Notes: generated by a model from the sequence alone, not told the origin. A stretch of 64,000 bases of DNA from Streptacidiphilus pinicola (GCF_003258295.1 NZ_QKYN01000039.1:1-64000), one strand, 5' to 3'; positions 16,541 through 25,644 are shown, counted from the stretch's first letter. Translations and numbers: made by a program.

Positions 16541-18136
16541 TCAGCGACCGTAGTAGGCCCGGGTCATCAGCCGCTTCATGCCGTCGATCATCGGCATCCG
16601 CGGGTTCGCGGGCGCGCACTGGTCGGCGTAGGCGTTGAGCGCCTGCTGCGGGAGGGCGGCCAGGAAGGCCTGCTCGTCGACGCCCTCGCCCTGGAAGGAG
16701 CGCGGGCTGCCGCAGCGGTCGCGCAGCTCCTCGACGGCCCTGGCGAAGGCCATGCCCGCGATGGTGGACGCGTTGTGCATCTTCTCGCGCGCCTCCGGGT
16801 CCTTGGCGCCGTCGGTGACGCAGCGCTCCAGGTTCTCGAAGATCAGGCGGATCACCTGCAGGCACTGGCCGTCGGTGAAGTCGCTGGCGTAGGCGGAGAC
16901 ATAGGCCTCCGTCGCGTGGGTCAGCGCGTCGAAGCCGGAGTCGGCGGTGACGGTCGGTGGCAGGTTCATCGGCAGCACCGGGTCGACGATCGCGACGGAC
17001 GGGGTCAGCGCGTAGTCGGCCAGCGGGTACTTCTGCGCGGCGGCCGGGTCGGAGATGACCGCGAACGGGGTGACCTCGGAGCCGGTGCCCGAGGTGGTGG
17101 GGATCGCGACCAGCTGCGCCTTCTCACCCAACTGCGGGAAGGTGTAGGCGCGCTTGCGGATGTCGAAGAACTTCTCCTTGGTGTCCGCGAAGGCCACCTC
17201 GGGGTGCTCGTACATCAACCACATGATCTTCGCGGTGTCCATCGGCGAGCCGCCGCCCAGCGCGACGATGGTGTCGGGCTGGACGTCCCGCATCATCGCG
17301 GCGCCCTGGACCACCGTCTCCAGCTCGGGGTTGGGCTCGACATTGTCGATGACCTGAATGGCGACCGGCTCCTGACGGGCGTTCAGGATGTCGGTGACGC
17401 GCCGGACGATGCCGATCGCGCCCATGGTCTTGTCGGTGACCAGCGAGACGCGGTGGATTCCGTCCATCTCGCCCAGGTGGCGCAGCGAGTTGCGCTCGAA
17501 GTAGATCTTCGGCGGGACCGTGTGCCACTGCATGTTGGTGTTGCGTCGTCCTATCCGCCTGATGTTGAGCAGGTTGACCGCGGTGACGTTGTTCGACACC
17601 GAGTTGCGGCCGTAGGAGCCGCAGCCGAGGGTCAGCGAGGGCAGGAAGGCGTTGTAGACGTCGCCGATGCCGCCGAAGGTGGAGGGCGCGTTGACGATCA
17701 CCCGGACCGCCTTGACGGCCCGGCCGAACGCCTCGACCAGCGCCTCGTCCTCGGTGTGGATCGCGGCGGAGTGGCCCAGGCCGTCGAACTCGACCATCCG
17801 CGCGGACAGTTCGATGCCGTGCGCGGCATCGTCGGCGCGCAGCGCGGCCAGGATCGGCGAGAGCTTCTCACGGGTCAGCGGCTCGGCCGGGCCGACCTCG
17901 GCGCACTCGGCGCACTCGGCGAGCAGGATCGCGGTACCGTCCGGGACCTCGAAGCCCGCCTGCTCGGCGATCCACTGCGGCGACCGGCCGACCACCGCCG
18001 CGTTCAGCTTTGCGCCACCGCAGTTGGCGCCGCCCGCGGTGACGCCGAAGACGAACTCCTCCAGCTTGGCCTTCTCCGCCGCGCTCAGCACGCGGGCGCC
18101 CAGGCGGACGAACTCGGCGATGCCGGCCCGGCTCAG
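16541..18136 (-). pseudogene. adhE: Decayed adhE: 5'-truncated and internally deleted aldehyde-alcohol dehydrogenase
   Basis: The frame corresponds to the last part of the aldehyde dehydrogenase domain plus the iron alcohol dehydrogenase domain of AdhE (about 870-890 residues when complete). The N-terminal ~300 residues, including the catalytic Cys region, are absent: homology begins at the stop of the upstream MarR gene. GGGSPMDTAK (NAD site) and FDALTHATEAYVS (metal Asp and first His) are present. After TIAGMAFA (near 16742) the protein jumps in frame to the AdhE C-terminal segment ending DQCAPANPR...YYGR. This removes about 90 residues that carry the other two metal-binding histidines. The longest conventional frame starts at GTG 18091 (516 residues) without a ribosome site. 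It is probably inactive. Confidence 0.82.
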
Positions 18137-18627
18137 CCCAGCGGCGGCAGGGCCTGCTGGGCGTGCTGCCCCAGCTCGTCCAGGCCCTCGATGGTGGCGG
18201 CGAGTTGCTCCGGCTTGAGCACCTGGAAGACGTGCTCGTCGATCGCGCGGGCGTGCCGCTGGGCCGCCTCGGCGAGCTTGCTCTCGCCGAGCGGTGTGAT
18301 GGTGACGACCTGGATCCGGCGGTCGGTGCGGGAGCGCTCGCGCAGCACCAGTCCCGCCTCGACCATCCGGTCCACCAGGCGCGTGGCGCCGCCGCTGGTG
18401 AGGACGGCGTCACGGGAGAGGTCCCCCATGGTCGCGCCCTCGGGCACGGCGGCGAGCCGGAGCAGCACCTCGAACATCGCGTGCGAGATGCCGCTCTCGC
18501 GCTCCATGGCCGCGCCGAGCAGTCGCTCCAACCGTGCGGCCGCCGTCAGCAGGACCCCGAACGCCTGGACCCGTTCGTCGGCCACGGCGTCGGCGGCGGT
18601 CCGGATACTGATGCTGGCAGCGGTCAT
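18133..18627 (-). CDS. MarR-family transcriptional regulator
   Basis: The 164-residue protein has the MarR fold, with MFEVLLRLAAVPEGATMGDLS, a recognition helix in SGGATRLVDRMVEAGLV and the wing RERSRTDRRIQVVTIT. AAGGAG 7 bases before ATG 18627 sets the start. Its stop codon lies at the point where adhE homology begins, so a deletion may have joined the two genes. The target may be the NAD(P)H-binding gene just upstream; the ligand is unknown. Confidence 0.88.
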   Translation of the reverse strand: MTAASISIRTAADAVADERVQAFGVLLTAAARLERLLGAAMERESGISHAMFEVLLRLAAVPEGATMGDLSRDAVLTSGGATRLVDRMVEAGLVLRERSRTDRRIQVVTITPLGESKLAEAAQRHARAIDEHVFQVLKPEQLAATIEGLDELGQHAQQALPPLG

Positions 18628-18705
18628 CGTGCGGCTCCTTCCCCAGGGGATCGTGCACACGTTACCGCCCGTTCGTCACCGACTACCCTCCGGGGCGGTC
18701 GGCCG

Positions 18706-19356
18706 TTAGCGGCCGACCGTGAAGCGGCGGCCGAGGTGGGCCGGCTGCTCGATCTCGTCGACCAGCGCGACGGCGTAGTCCTCGGTGCTGATGTGGCTGT
18801 TGCCCTCGGCGTCGACCACCAGCTGTTCCAGGCCGGTGCGGTAGCTGCCGGTGCGCTCGCCGGGCTGGATCAGGGCGGCGGGGCTGAGCACGGTCCAGGT
18901 GACGTCGTCGACGGTGTTGTAGAACGCCTGGGCGTCGCCGTGGGCGTGCATGATCTGCAGCAGCCAGTCCGGCAGGCCCGGCGCGTCCCAGACCTTGACG
19001 CCGGGCGCGGTCTCCAGGCTGCCGGCGCCGCCGACGGCGATCAGGCGCGGGGCCGCCGAGCCCAGCCCACGCAGGCCCTGCACCAGCGACTGCGCGGCGG
19101 GCACCATCACCGCGGCGTGCCCCGGTCCGTCGCCCCCGCCGACGGCGCTGACCAGCACGTCCTGCCCGGTCGCGGCCTCGGCGACGGCGGCGGACTCCAG
19201 CACGTCACCGGCCACCACGGCGGTGACGCCCTCCGGCGCGCTGTACGTGGCGGGGTCCCGGACGACGGCGGTCACCTGGTGGCCCCGGGCGAGCGCCTCG
19301 GTGACGACCCGGGATCCGATGGCACCCTTGGCTCCGAGAACAGCGATCTTGGCCAT
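18706..19356 (-). CDS. NAD(P)H-binding atypical short-chain dehydrogenase
   Basis: The 216-residue single Rossmann-domain protein starts MAKIAVLGAKGAIGSRVV, with the glycine motif of NmrA-like/extended SDR proteins. The active-site region DVTWTVLSPAALI is typical of the YwnB/HSCARG-like group. It may be a redox sensor or oxidoreductase; the substrate is unknown. AAAGG before ATG 19356 supports the start. A palindrome lies 58 bases upstream, and a MarR gene follows on the same strand. Confidence 0.8.
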   Translation of the reverse strand: MAKIAVLGAKGAIGSRVVTEALARGHQVTAVVRDPATYSAPEGVTAVVAGDVLESAAVAEAATGQDVLVSAVGGGDGPGHAAVMVPAAQSLVQGLRGLGSAAPRLIAVGGAGSLETAPGVKVWDAPGLPDWLLQIMHAHGDAQAFYNTVDDVTWTVLSPAALIQPGERTGSYRTGLEQLVVDAEGNSHISTEDYAVALVDEIEQPAHLGRRFTVGR

Positions 19357-19413
19357 GAGCTGGGCCTTTCATGTCATGAGGAGCGGATTCTCCGCGCTTC
19401 CACTCCCCAGAAC

Positions 19414-19429
19414 ATCTGACTGCTCAGAT
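19414..19429. promoter_or_regulatory. ATCTGA-CTGC-TCAGAT palindrome upstream of the NAD(P)H-binding gene
   Basis: This perfect inverted repeat with six-base arms and a four-base spacer lies 58 bases before the 19356 start. MarR and HxlR proteins bind sites of this size. The neighbouring MarR protein is the natural candidate, by position only. Confidence 0.55.
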
Positions 19430-19452
19430 TTCATTCCCCGGCCCCGGCCCGG

Positions 19453-19857
19453 TCAGCGGTCTCCGGTGAGGTGCGGCTTGACGTCCAGGATCGGCGTCCC
19501 GTCGAGCGCCTCCAGACCGCGCACCCGGACCCGCAGCCCCTCGACGGCGAGGACGTGGACGTCGTGCAGGCCGATCGGGTTCGGCCGGTCCGGCGAGCGG
19601 GTGGCGAAGACCCCGGTGGGCGGGCGGGTGGCGTCGCCACGCGGGCGCACCGTGAGCGTGGCCCGGTCGGCCCGGTCCAGCCAGGTGAGGAGCAGCACCT
19701 CCTGGCCGGGAGCCAGCCCGTCCAGGGCGGCGGCGTACGCCTCCTGGAAGACCAGCCAGGCGGCGGGCGCTCCCTCGTCGGGCTGGCGGGGTGCACCCTC
19801 CCGCCGGGTGAGCGGGGACTCGACATGCCCGATCGGGCGCAGCTCGTAGGCGGTCAC
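19453..19857 (-). CDS. trmO: TrmO-like (TsaA/YaeB) tRNA N6-methyltransferase family protein
   Basis: The 134-residue protein matches the TsaA/VirR beta-barrel domain, with RPIGHVESPL at the start and the diagnostic stretch RSPDRPNPIGLHDV, which binds S-adenosylmethionine. TrmO methylates t6A37 in threonine tRNA. E. coli TrmO has an extra C-terminal domain that is missing here, so the protein is a minimal form and its substrate is not certain. GTG 19857 follows GGAG. It lies 9 bases after the tautomerase-family gene on the same strand. Confidence 0.85.
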   Translation of the reverse strand: MTAYELRPIGHVESPLTRREGAPRQPDEGAPAAWLVFQEAYAAALDGLAPGQEVLLLTWLDRADRATLTVRPRGDATRPPTGVFATRSPDRPNPIGLHDVHVLAVEGLRVRVRGLEALDGTPILDVKPHLTGDR

Positions 19858-19866
19858 GGCTCCGGA

Positions 19867-20214
19867 TCACCCCACCGAGTGGACGGAGCGGTAGGTGGCG
19901 CGGTCCAGTTCGGTGATCTCGACCGCGAGGGAGGCCGGGACCGGGATGTGCCGCTGGAGCAGCGCGAGGACGCGGGCGGAGAGCTCGGCGCGGAGTTCGG
20001 CGCTGCGGCCGGAGAGCAGCTTGACCTCGAGCAGCACGACCGGGTGACCGGCGGCGCCGTCGCCGACGAAGTCGTCCGCGGCGGCACGGAAGACGGTCTT
20101 GCACTCGGAGATCCTGGCCTCGATCACCTCGGCGATCAGCGGATGCAGCTCCTTGGCGAAAGCCTGGCGGTCGAAGGGGATTTCGGCGGAGTGGTCGACG
20201 AGGATCTGCGGCAC
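19867..20214 (-). CDS. 5-carboxymethyl-2-hydroxymuconate isomerase-family protein
   Basis: The 115-residue protein belongs to the tautomerase superfamily. It begins Met-Pro-Gln, so Pro becomes the N-terminal catalytic base after Met removal. The body matches the CHMI/HpaF fold (PLIAEVIEARISECKTVF, HPVVLLEVKLLSGRS). No other homoprotocatechuate degradation genes are visible, so the physiological substrate is unknown. GGGAGG 6 bases before GTG 20214 sets the start; a longer overlapping frame to 20964 is a shadow of the BNR gene. Confidence 0.82.
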   Translation of the reverse strand: MPQILVDHSAEIPFDRQAFAKELHPLIAEVIEARISECKTVFRAAADDFVGDGAAGHPVVLLEVKLLSGRSAELRAELSARVLALLQRHIPVPASLAVEITELDRATYRSVHSVG

Positions 20215-20267
20215 GGGAACCTCCCGGGGGCAGGCGACAGGATGGCTCGACGCTACCGGAAAGCACG

Positions 20268-20302
20268 GTGCCCCCGTCCGCGAAGAGCGGACGGGGGCAC
20301 CG
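20268..20302 (-). terminator. 15-bp hairpin terminator after the BNR-repeat gene
   Basis: GGTGCCCCCGTCCGC (20268-20282) and its exact complement (20288-20302) flank a five-base loop. It lies 16 bases beyond the BNR stop on the minus strand and before the tautomerase gene. It has only a weak T-run. Confidence 0.8.
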
Positions 20303-20318
20303 GTGGTGCGGAGGGGGC

Positions 20319-22925
20319 TCAGCCGTTGCCGAGGTCGCGCAGCTCGATCGAGTAGATACCGCGGCCGTGGGTGGCCGCGTAGACGCGGCCGTCCGGGCCG
20401 AGCAGGATCTGGTCGACGGAGACCGCCGGGAGCTCGGCCATCGCGCGCCACTGGGCGCGGCCCGGGGCGCGGTAGACCGCACCCAGGTCCGTGCCGACGA
20501 GCAGACCGCCGGCCGGGGTCAGCGACAGCGAGTTGACCGGGACGTCCGGCAGGTTCGCCGAGATGTCCGTCCAGCTCGCGCCCGAGTCGTGGGTCTCGAA
20601 GACGTGGCCGATGCCCGAGCCCGGCCCCTCGTTCCACTCGCGGGAGAAGCCGCTGAACGTGAGGTAGGCGTGCGAGCTGTCCGCCGGGTCGACGGTGATG
20701 TCGCTGATGTAACGGTTCGGCAGGTTCGCCGGCAGCGCGAGCTGCTGCCAGCCGGTGCCGTCCGCGTTGCCGACGGCGACGCCGTGCGTGAAGCCCTGGC
20801 TGTTGCACGGGCCGCACCAGGCCGCGTAGACCTTGCCGCCGGAGGAGGCGACCGCCGTGGCCACGTGGCCCGCGCCGAGGTCGAACGCGCTGGTCCAGGC
20901 CGAGGAGGAGCGGATGGCGAAGCCCTGGTTCTGCACCCAGACGTGCTGGCCGCCGGCGACCCACAGGTTCGGGTTCTTCAGGTCCGCCGTGAACGGCGCG
21001 ATGAAGCGCGCCGCGGAGGTGGCCTGGTCCGGCGGCGGCACGTCATACGTCGTCGGCGCGGTCAGACCGTTGTTGACGGCGCAGTCCTGGGTGACGTTGA
21101 TCTCCAGGTAGACGTACTCCTGGGCCTCGTTGCAGCCGTTGGTCGGGTCGACCAGCGTCATGCCGCCGTCGCCGCCGAAGTTGGAGCCCATCACCGTGTC
21201 GACGGCCTTGGAGCCGTAACCGCGCAGCACCGACTGCCCGTTGTCCTGCAGACCGCCGGTGACGACGACGCCCTTGCCCGCCGGGTCGTTGCCGACGCCG
21301 ACCGAGTAGAACTGCAGGGTGTCGATGGTTCCGTCGTTGAGCGAGGTCCAGTCGGTCGCGTGGCCGAGGGAGTTGGCCGCACCGTCGACCGGGCGCCGGT
21401 ACAGGCCGCCGTCGTTGGCCGCGACGACGTAGCTCTGGCCGTTCATGCTGCCGATGGCCAGACCGTGCTGGTCCGGGTGGGTGGTCTGCGGGCAGGTGCC
21501 GCTCTGCGCGTTGGGGTCCAGGCTCCAGCAGGCGAGCGGGAAGTTCCAGTAGATGCCCGGGGTGGTCCAGGTGGCGCCGCCGTCGGTGGTCTGGAAGACC
21601 TCCTCCAGGCCCGCGTAGACGTGGTCGTGGTTGTTCGGGTCCACGATCAGCGACTCGTCGTACCAGGACTGGCCGCCGACGTTCGACAGCGCCGAGCCCG
21701 AGGCCGCGAGCGTCGTGGCGTTCGCGATCTGGGTCCACGGACCGAACGGGGAGCCCGACTTGGAGACGTAGATGCCACCGAGGCCGCCGCCCGCGTTCAG
21801 CGACTTCGGGGACTCGGTGATCGCGTAGTAGCGCTGGTGGTCCACGGAGGCCGCGAAGGTGACCGCGCCCACGTTGCCTGCGTCCGTCGGCAGGTCGCCC
21901 AGGCCGGAGGTGACGAGCTGCCAGCTGCCGCCGGTGTTGGTGTAGTACCCGTTGTAGCTGGAGCCGTTGGGCAGCACGCCGGAGCGCCAGCCCACGGCCG
22001 CCAGCACGTGGTCGGGGTTGGCCGGGTCGAAGGCGACGTCGCTGACGATGTTCTCGTAGGCGGCGTTGGAGTCGCTCGCCAGCGAGTGGCCCGGCAGGTA
22101 GTCGGGGTTCGGCGCGAACTCCAGCTTCCACGGCCCGCCGAGGTTCGTGATCGAGTGCGACCACAGGCCCTCGGTGGTGGCGGCCCAGATCTTGTCGCCC
22201 GAGATGCGCAGCTCGTGGATGCTCGTGCTCTGCAGCTCGTCGCCGCCGATGCGGTTGTGCGGCGAGAAGCGGCTGTGGGACGGGTCGTCCAGCATGTAGA
22301 CGCCGGCGCCGAGGTAGGCGTCCGCGTTGGTGGTCGCCTCGCCGGTGCCGAGCCAGAGACGGCCCCTGCCGTCCAGCGCCAGCGCGCCGGTGGCCTGGGC
22401 GGGCAGCTGGTCGCTGATCGACTGCCAGTTGCCACCGCCGCTGGTGGACCGCCACACGCCGCCGCCGGCCGAACCGGCGTAGACGTCACCGTGGTTGTCG
22501 GCGACGACGGCCGCGGCGCGGCCGGTCACATTGCCCATGCCCGCGGTGGAGTTGGAGTTGTAGTCGCGGTAGCGCGGGTCGTCCGAGTTGTAGGGCAGCT
22601 TGGTCACCTGACGCCAGTCGCCGCCGGTGCGCTTCAGGCCCTGCATCGCGGCCCAGGCCGCGCCGTACGCGCCGGGCTGGACGACACCGGGCGAGTTGCG
22701 CGCCTCGGCGCGCTGGTCGGCGCCCTCCTGGATGGAGTCCGACTCCTCGCCGCCGCCGTCGTCACCGCCACCGGTGCTGACCTGGGCGTGCATGCCGCCG
22801 CTGACGGGGTGGCGGTGGTGGACCGGCATGCCGATCGCCGGCGTGGTGGCCACCAGCGCGCCTGCGGCGGCGGTGGCTATCGAGAGCAGGACAAGGCGCC
22901 TGCGGCCGCGGTGCGGGATGGTCAA
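20319..22925 (-). CDS. Secreted BNR/sialidase-like beta-propeller protein
   Basis: The 868-residue protein has a signal peptide (Arg-rich n-region, hydrophobic core, cleavage near residue 33). It then has many BNR/Asp-box repeats of the type SxxGxxW, such as STSGGGNWQSI, TTDGGATWTT and THDSGASWTDI. The fold should be one or two large beta-propellers, as in sialidases, xyloglucanases and VPS10-like proteins. The arginine triad of sialidases was not identified, so enzymatic activity is uncertain. GGAGG 5 bases before TTG 22925 sets the start; the longer frame to 23054 lacks a signal-peptide-like N-terminus. It is probably extracellular. Confidence 0.84.
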   Translation of the reverse strand: MTIPHRGRRRLVLLSIATAAAGALVATTPAIGMPVHHRHPVSGGMHAQVSTGGGDDGGGEESDSIQEGADQRAEARNSPGVVQPGAYGAAWAAMQGLKRTGGDWRQVTKLPYNSDDPRYRDYNSNSTAGMGNVTGRAAAVVADNHGDVYAGSAGGGVWRSTSGGGNWQSISDQLPAQATGALALDGRGRLWLGTGEATTNADAYLGAGVYMLDDPSHSRFSPHNRIGGDELQSTSIHELRISGDKIWAATTEGLWSHSITNLGGPWKLEFAPNPDYLPGHSLASDSNAAYENIVSDVAFDPANPDHVLAAVGWRSGVLPNGSSYNGYYTNTGGSWQLVTSGLGDLPTDAGNVGAVTFAASVDHQRYYAITESPKSLNAGGGLGGIYVSKSGSPFGPWTQIANATTLAASGSALSNVGGQSWYDESLIVDPNNHDHVYAGLEEVFQTTDGGATWTTPGIYWNFPLACWSLDPNAQSGTCPQTTHPDQHGLAIGSMNGQSYVVAANDGGLYRRPVDGAANSLGHATDWTSLNDGTIDTLQFYSVGVGNDPAGKGVVVTGGLQDNGQSVLRGYGSKAVDTVMGSNFGGDGGMTLVDPTNGCNEAQEYVYLEINVTQDCAVNNGLTAPTTYDVPPPDQATSAARFIAPFTADLKNPNLWVAGGQHVWVQNQGFAIRSSSAWTSAFDLGAGHVATAVASSGGKVYAAWCGPCNSQGFTHGVAVGNADGTGWQQLALPANLPNRYISDITVDPADSSHAYLTFSGFSREWNEGPGSGIGHVFETHDSGASWTDISANLPDVPVNSLSLTPAGGLLVGTDLGAVYRAPGRAQWRAMAELPAVSVDQILLGPDGRVYAATHGRGIYSIELRDLGNG

Positions 22926-23070
22926 CGGGTCCTCCCCGGACGTGTGGATGCCCACCGGTTCGTTGCGCTGTGCACGGCCTGGGTGACAGGCCGCGAGCGA
23001 CTTGACCACACTCACGGGGGTGACAGCTACGGGAAGGAGCCGCGATTTATCCAACCGTTATCGAGGCTGG

Positions 23071-23087
23071 AGTGACACCTGGTCACT
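23071..23087. promoter_or_regulatory. AGTGAC-ACCTG-GTCACT inverted repeat upstream of the BNR gene
   Basis: This six-base-arm palindrome lies in the 190-base gap between the amidohydrolase stop and the BNR start. It could be an operator for the secreted protein. No regulator is adjacent. Confidence 0.35.
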
Positions 23088-23115
23088 TCGGACCCGATCG
23101 CGCCAACTGCGGCAC

Positions 23116-24222
23116 TTAGGGCAGCTTGTACAGCCTTCGGGCGTTTTCGCCGCTGATGAGCGCGACGATCCTGGCCGCCTCGGCGGGTACGGGCACGGCC
23201 TCGCCGAGCCACGCGTCCAGGGCGTCGGTGAAGGCGGCGGACCCGACCAGGTAGAGCTCGGGAAGCCCGTAGGCGTCGGTGGAGAACAACAGCTTGTGGA
23301 ACGGCGCCAGTTCGAGGGTCTCGGCCAGCACCCGCCGGGCGCCCGCACCGACGTGAGTGAGCGTCAGGCCCAGGTCGCAGTAGACGTGCGGGAAGGCCTG
23401 GGCCAGCCAGGCCGCCTGGCGGTGGTACGGCCAGCCGTGCAGCAGCACCAGCGGCGTGCCCAACGGCTCGACCGCGCGGATGAACCCGGTGAGCAGCGAC
23501 GGGTCGCTGCGGTGCAGCACCAGGTCCGGATCACCGAAGCCGGTGTGCAGTTGCAGGGGCAGGCGCAGCTCCAGCGCCTCCCAGAGCAGATGGCGCAGCA
23601 GCACCGGGTGCGTCAACCTGCCGCCGCCGGAGGCCAGGTGGACCGCCGCGGCGTTGGCGACCTCGGCCGGGGCCGGCCGGCGCGCGTCGAAGTCCAGCCC
23701 GCAGCGGTACGCCACCACCGACTTGAGTCCCACCGCGTTCCGCGCCGCCCGGCGCAGCGCGTCTCCGACCGTCGCCGCCCAGGTGTGCGCGGCGGTGGCG
23801 GGCGTCGTCGCCAGCTCGGCGACCCGCTCGATCCGCACGATCTCGTGCACGTCCGCGTGCGCGACCCCACCGAGCTCCTCCGGGGACAGCAGCGGCACCC
23901 CGGCCGCCTCCGTGAGGCCGGTGTCCACCAGGCAGGCACCCAGCCCCGCCGCCCGCAGCAACCGCCGCGTCGCCTCGGCGACGCCGAGCTCCCGCCGCCG
24001 TTCCCGGTACGCCTCGACGGACGCGAACTGCGGCAGCTCCAGCACCGGCGCGCACCACCGCCGCACAGCCAGCCCCAACGCGCTGTCCCACGGCGACGCC
24101 CCGGGCCCGAGCGGCCGGTCCGACTCGGTGAGCAGGGACGCGAACGCGTCCTCACCGAGCTCCGCACCGACGACACTGTGACAGTGCTGATCGATGAGGA
24201 CAGGAGCCCCGAGCTCGTGCAT
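23116..24222 (-). CDS. Amidohydrolase-family metal enzyme paired with a glutamine-synthetase-like gene
   Basis: The 368-residue TIM-barrel amidohydrolase has the metal motif LIDQHCHS near the N-terminus, then LQLHTGFGDPD, LLHGWPYHRQ and LLFSTDAYGLPELY for the remaining ligands. The same combination of amidohydrolase and glutamine-synthetase-like domains is fused in fungal FluG. Its ATG overlaps the synthetase stop by one base (TGATG), so the two are coupled. It may hydrolyse a gamma-glutamyl or related amide. Substrate unproven. Confidence 0.84.
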   Translation of the reverse strand: MHELGAPVLIDQHCHSVVGAELGEDAFASLLTESDRPLGPGASPWDSALGLAVRRWCAPVLELPQFASVEAYRERRRELGVAEATRRLLRAAGLGACLVDTGLTEAAGVPLLSPEELGGVAHADVHEIVRIERVAELATTPATAAHTWAATVGDALRRAARNAVGLKSVVAYRCGLDFDARRPAPAEVANAAAVHLASGGGRLTHPVLLRHLLWEALELRLPLQLHTGFGDPDLVLHRSDPSLLTGFIRAVEPLGTPLVLLHGWPYHRQAAWLAQAFPHVYCDLGLTLTHVGAGARRVLAETLELAPFHKLLFSTDAYGLPELYLVGSAAFTDALDAWLGEAVPVPAEAARIVALISGENARRLYKLP

Positions 24223-25601
24223 CAGTACCGCCACCGGGTCGCGGCGATCAGGTCCTCGGGCGGGAGTTCGGCGTAGGCCGCGTTCTCGGCGGCGCGGACG
24301 GCGGCGATCGCCTCGAAGAGGACGTCGCCGAGGGCGTCGCGGAGCGCCGTCGAGGTGCGGAAGGCGGTCAGGGTGGCGTCCAGGCTGGTGGGCAGGCGCG
24401 GAGGCTGCCGTTCGGGCGGCAGCAGCGCCGGGTCGCCCTGGACGGGCTCGGGGAGGGGCGCCTTGGCGTCCAGCCCGGCCAGTCCCGCCGCGATGACGCC
24501 GCCGACGGCGAGGTAGGGGTTGGCGGCCTGGTCGAAGCACTTGACCTCGGCGTTGGCCTGGTCGTCCGCGCCCTGGATCAGCCGCAGCGCGGCCTCGCGG
24601 TTCTCCACGCCCCAGCAGCGGAAGCAGCCGGCCCAGTGCGAGGGCACCAGCCGCAGGTAGCTCGCCGGGCTGGGCGCGCCGAGCGCGAGCAGCGCGGGCA
24701 GCTCCCGCAGCACCCCGGCCAGGAACGACGCGCCGTCACCGGCCGGGCGCTCCCCCGCCGGTCCCGCCAGCAGGTTGTGTCCGTCGCGCCAGGCGCTGAG
24801 GTGCAGGTGGCCGCCGTTGCCGACGCCGTCGGGCTCGAAGGCCGGGGCGAAGGAGGCGCGCAGCCCGTGCTGCGCGGACACCCCGCGGATCGTCGCCCGG
24901 ACCAGCACCGCGTCGTCGGCCGCGCCGAGCGGGTCCTTCGCGGCCACGGAGACCTCGAACTGCCCGGGCGAGTACTCGGGATGGAGCTGCTGCACGGTCA
25001 ACCCCTGGGCCTCCAGGGCCAGCAGGACGTCGCGCAGGTAGTCGGAGCAGTCGGTCACCCGGTGCAGGCCGTAGGCCGGGCCGTCGGTCGGGTAGGAGCC
25101 GTCCGCGGCGCGCTGCACGATCCACTCGGTCTCGAACGCGGCCCGGAAGGCGATGCCGCGCTCGGCCGCGGCCTCCACCATGCGCGCGGCGAAACGCCGC
25201 TGGCAGGCGGGGTGGGGCAGACCGTCCTGCCGGTACCGCTCGCCGGGCGCGAGGGCCCAGCCCGGCTGCGCCGCCAGCGCCACGGCCCGGTCCAGCACCG
25301 GGAAGACCCGCAGATCCCCGTCGGGGCCGCCGAGATAGCGGCTGGTGGTGACCGCGTCGTCGACCAGGAACACGTCGAAGACCGGCGAGAAGCCGACGCC
25401 CTCCACCGCGACCTCCGGCAGCCGCTGCAGCGGAACGCCCTTGACGCGGGCCACGCCGGCGTTGTCGACCCAGGTGAGCGCGAGCGCGACGACGCCCTCG
25501 CCGCTGAGCCGCGCCGCGGTCAACCGCGCCTCGGCGCGGGCCTCCTCGGGCGTCCGGCCGTGCGGCATGTCCGCCGTGGGCGGCTCTTGGCCCTGGTCCA
25601 C
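24222..25601 (-). CDS. Glutamine-synthetase-like gamma-glutamyl-amine ligase
   Basis: The 459-residue protein has the glutamine synthetase catalytic fold, with FETEWIVQ, GNGGHLHLSAW, RLVPSHWAGCFRCWGVENREAALRL and ANPYLAVGGVIAAGLAGL. It lacks the usual GlnA adenylylation tyrosine loop and is shorter than GlnA-I. Actinomycete paralogues of this type ligate glutamate to polyamines or ethanolamine rather than ammonia. AAAGGGG 6 bases before GTG 25601 sets the start; ATG 25568 is an alternative. It lies between an unknown gene (43-base gap) and the amidohydrolase. Confidence 0.85.
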   Translation of the reverse strand: MDQGQEPPTADMPHGRTPEEARAEARLTAARLSGEGVVALALTWVDNAGVARVKGVPLQRLPEVAVEGVGFSPVFDVFLVDDAVTTSRYLGGPDGDLRVFPVLDRAVALAAQPGWALAPGERYRQDGLPHPACQRRFAARMVEAAAERGIAFRAAFETEWIVQRAADGSYPTDGPAYGLHRVTDCSDYLRDVLLALEAQGLTVQQLHPEYSPGQFEVSVAAKDPLGAADDAVLVRATIRGVSAQHGLRASFAPAFEPDGVGNGGHLHLSAWRDGHNLLAGPAGERPAGDGASFLAGVLRELPALLALGAPSPASYLRLVPSHWAGCFRCWGVENREAALRLIQGADDQANAEVKCFDQAANPYLAVGGVIAAGLAGLDAKAPLPEPVQGDPALLPPERQPPRLPTSLDATLTAFRTSTALRDALGDVLFEAIAAVRAAENAAYAELPPEDLIAATRWRY

Positions 25602-25644
25602 CTGTGGCCCCTTTCCGGGTCGGTCCCCGCCGTCGGGCGAGTCG

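Noticed and set aside
20268-23075. 935-codon plus-strand frame opposite the BNR gene
   Set aside because: It is antisense to a protein with a signal peptide and repeated BNR motifs, and is Arg/Val/Gly-rich.
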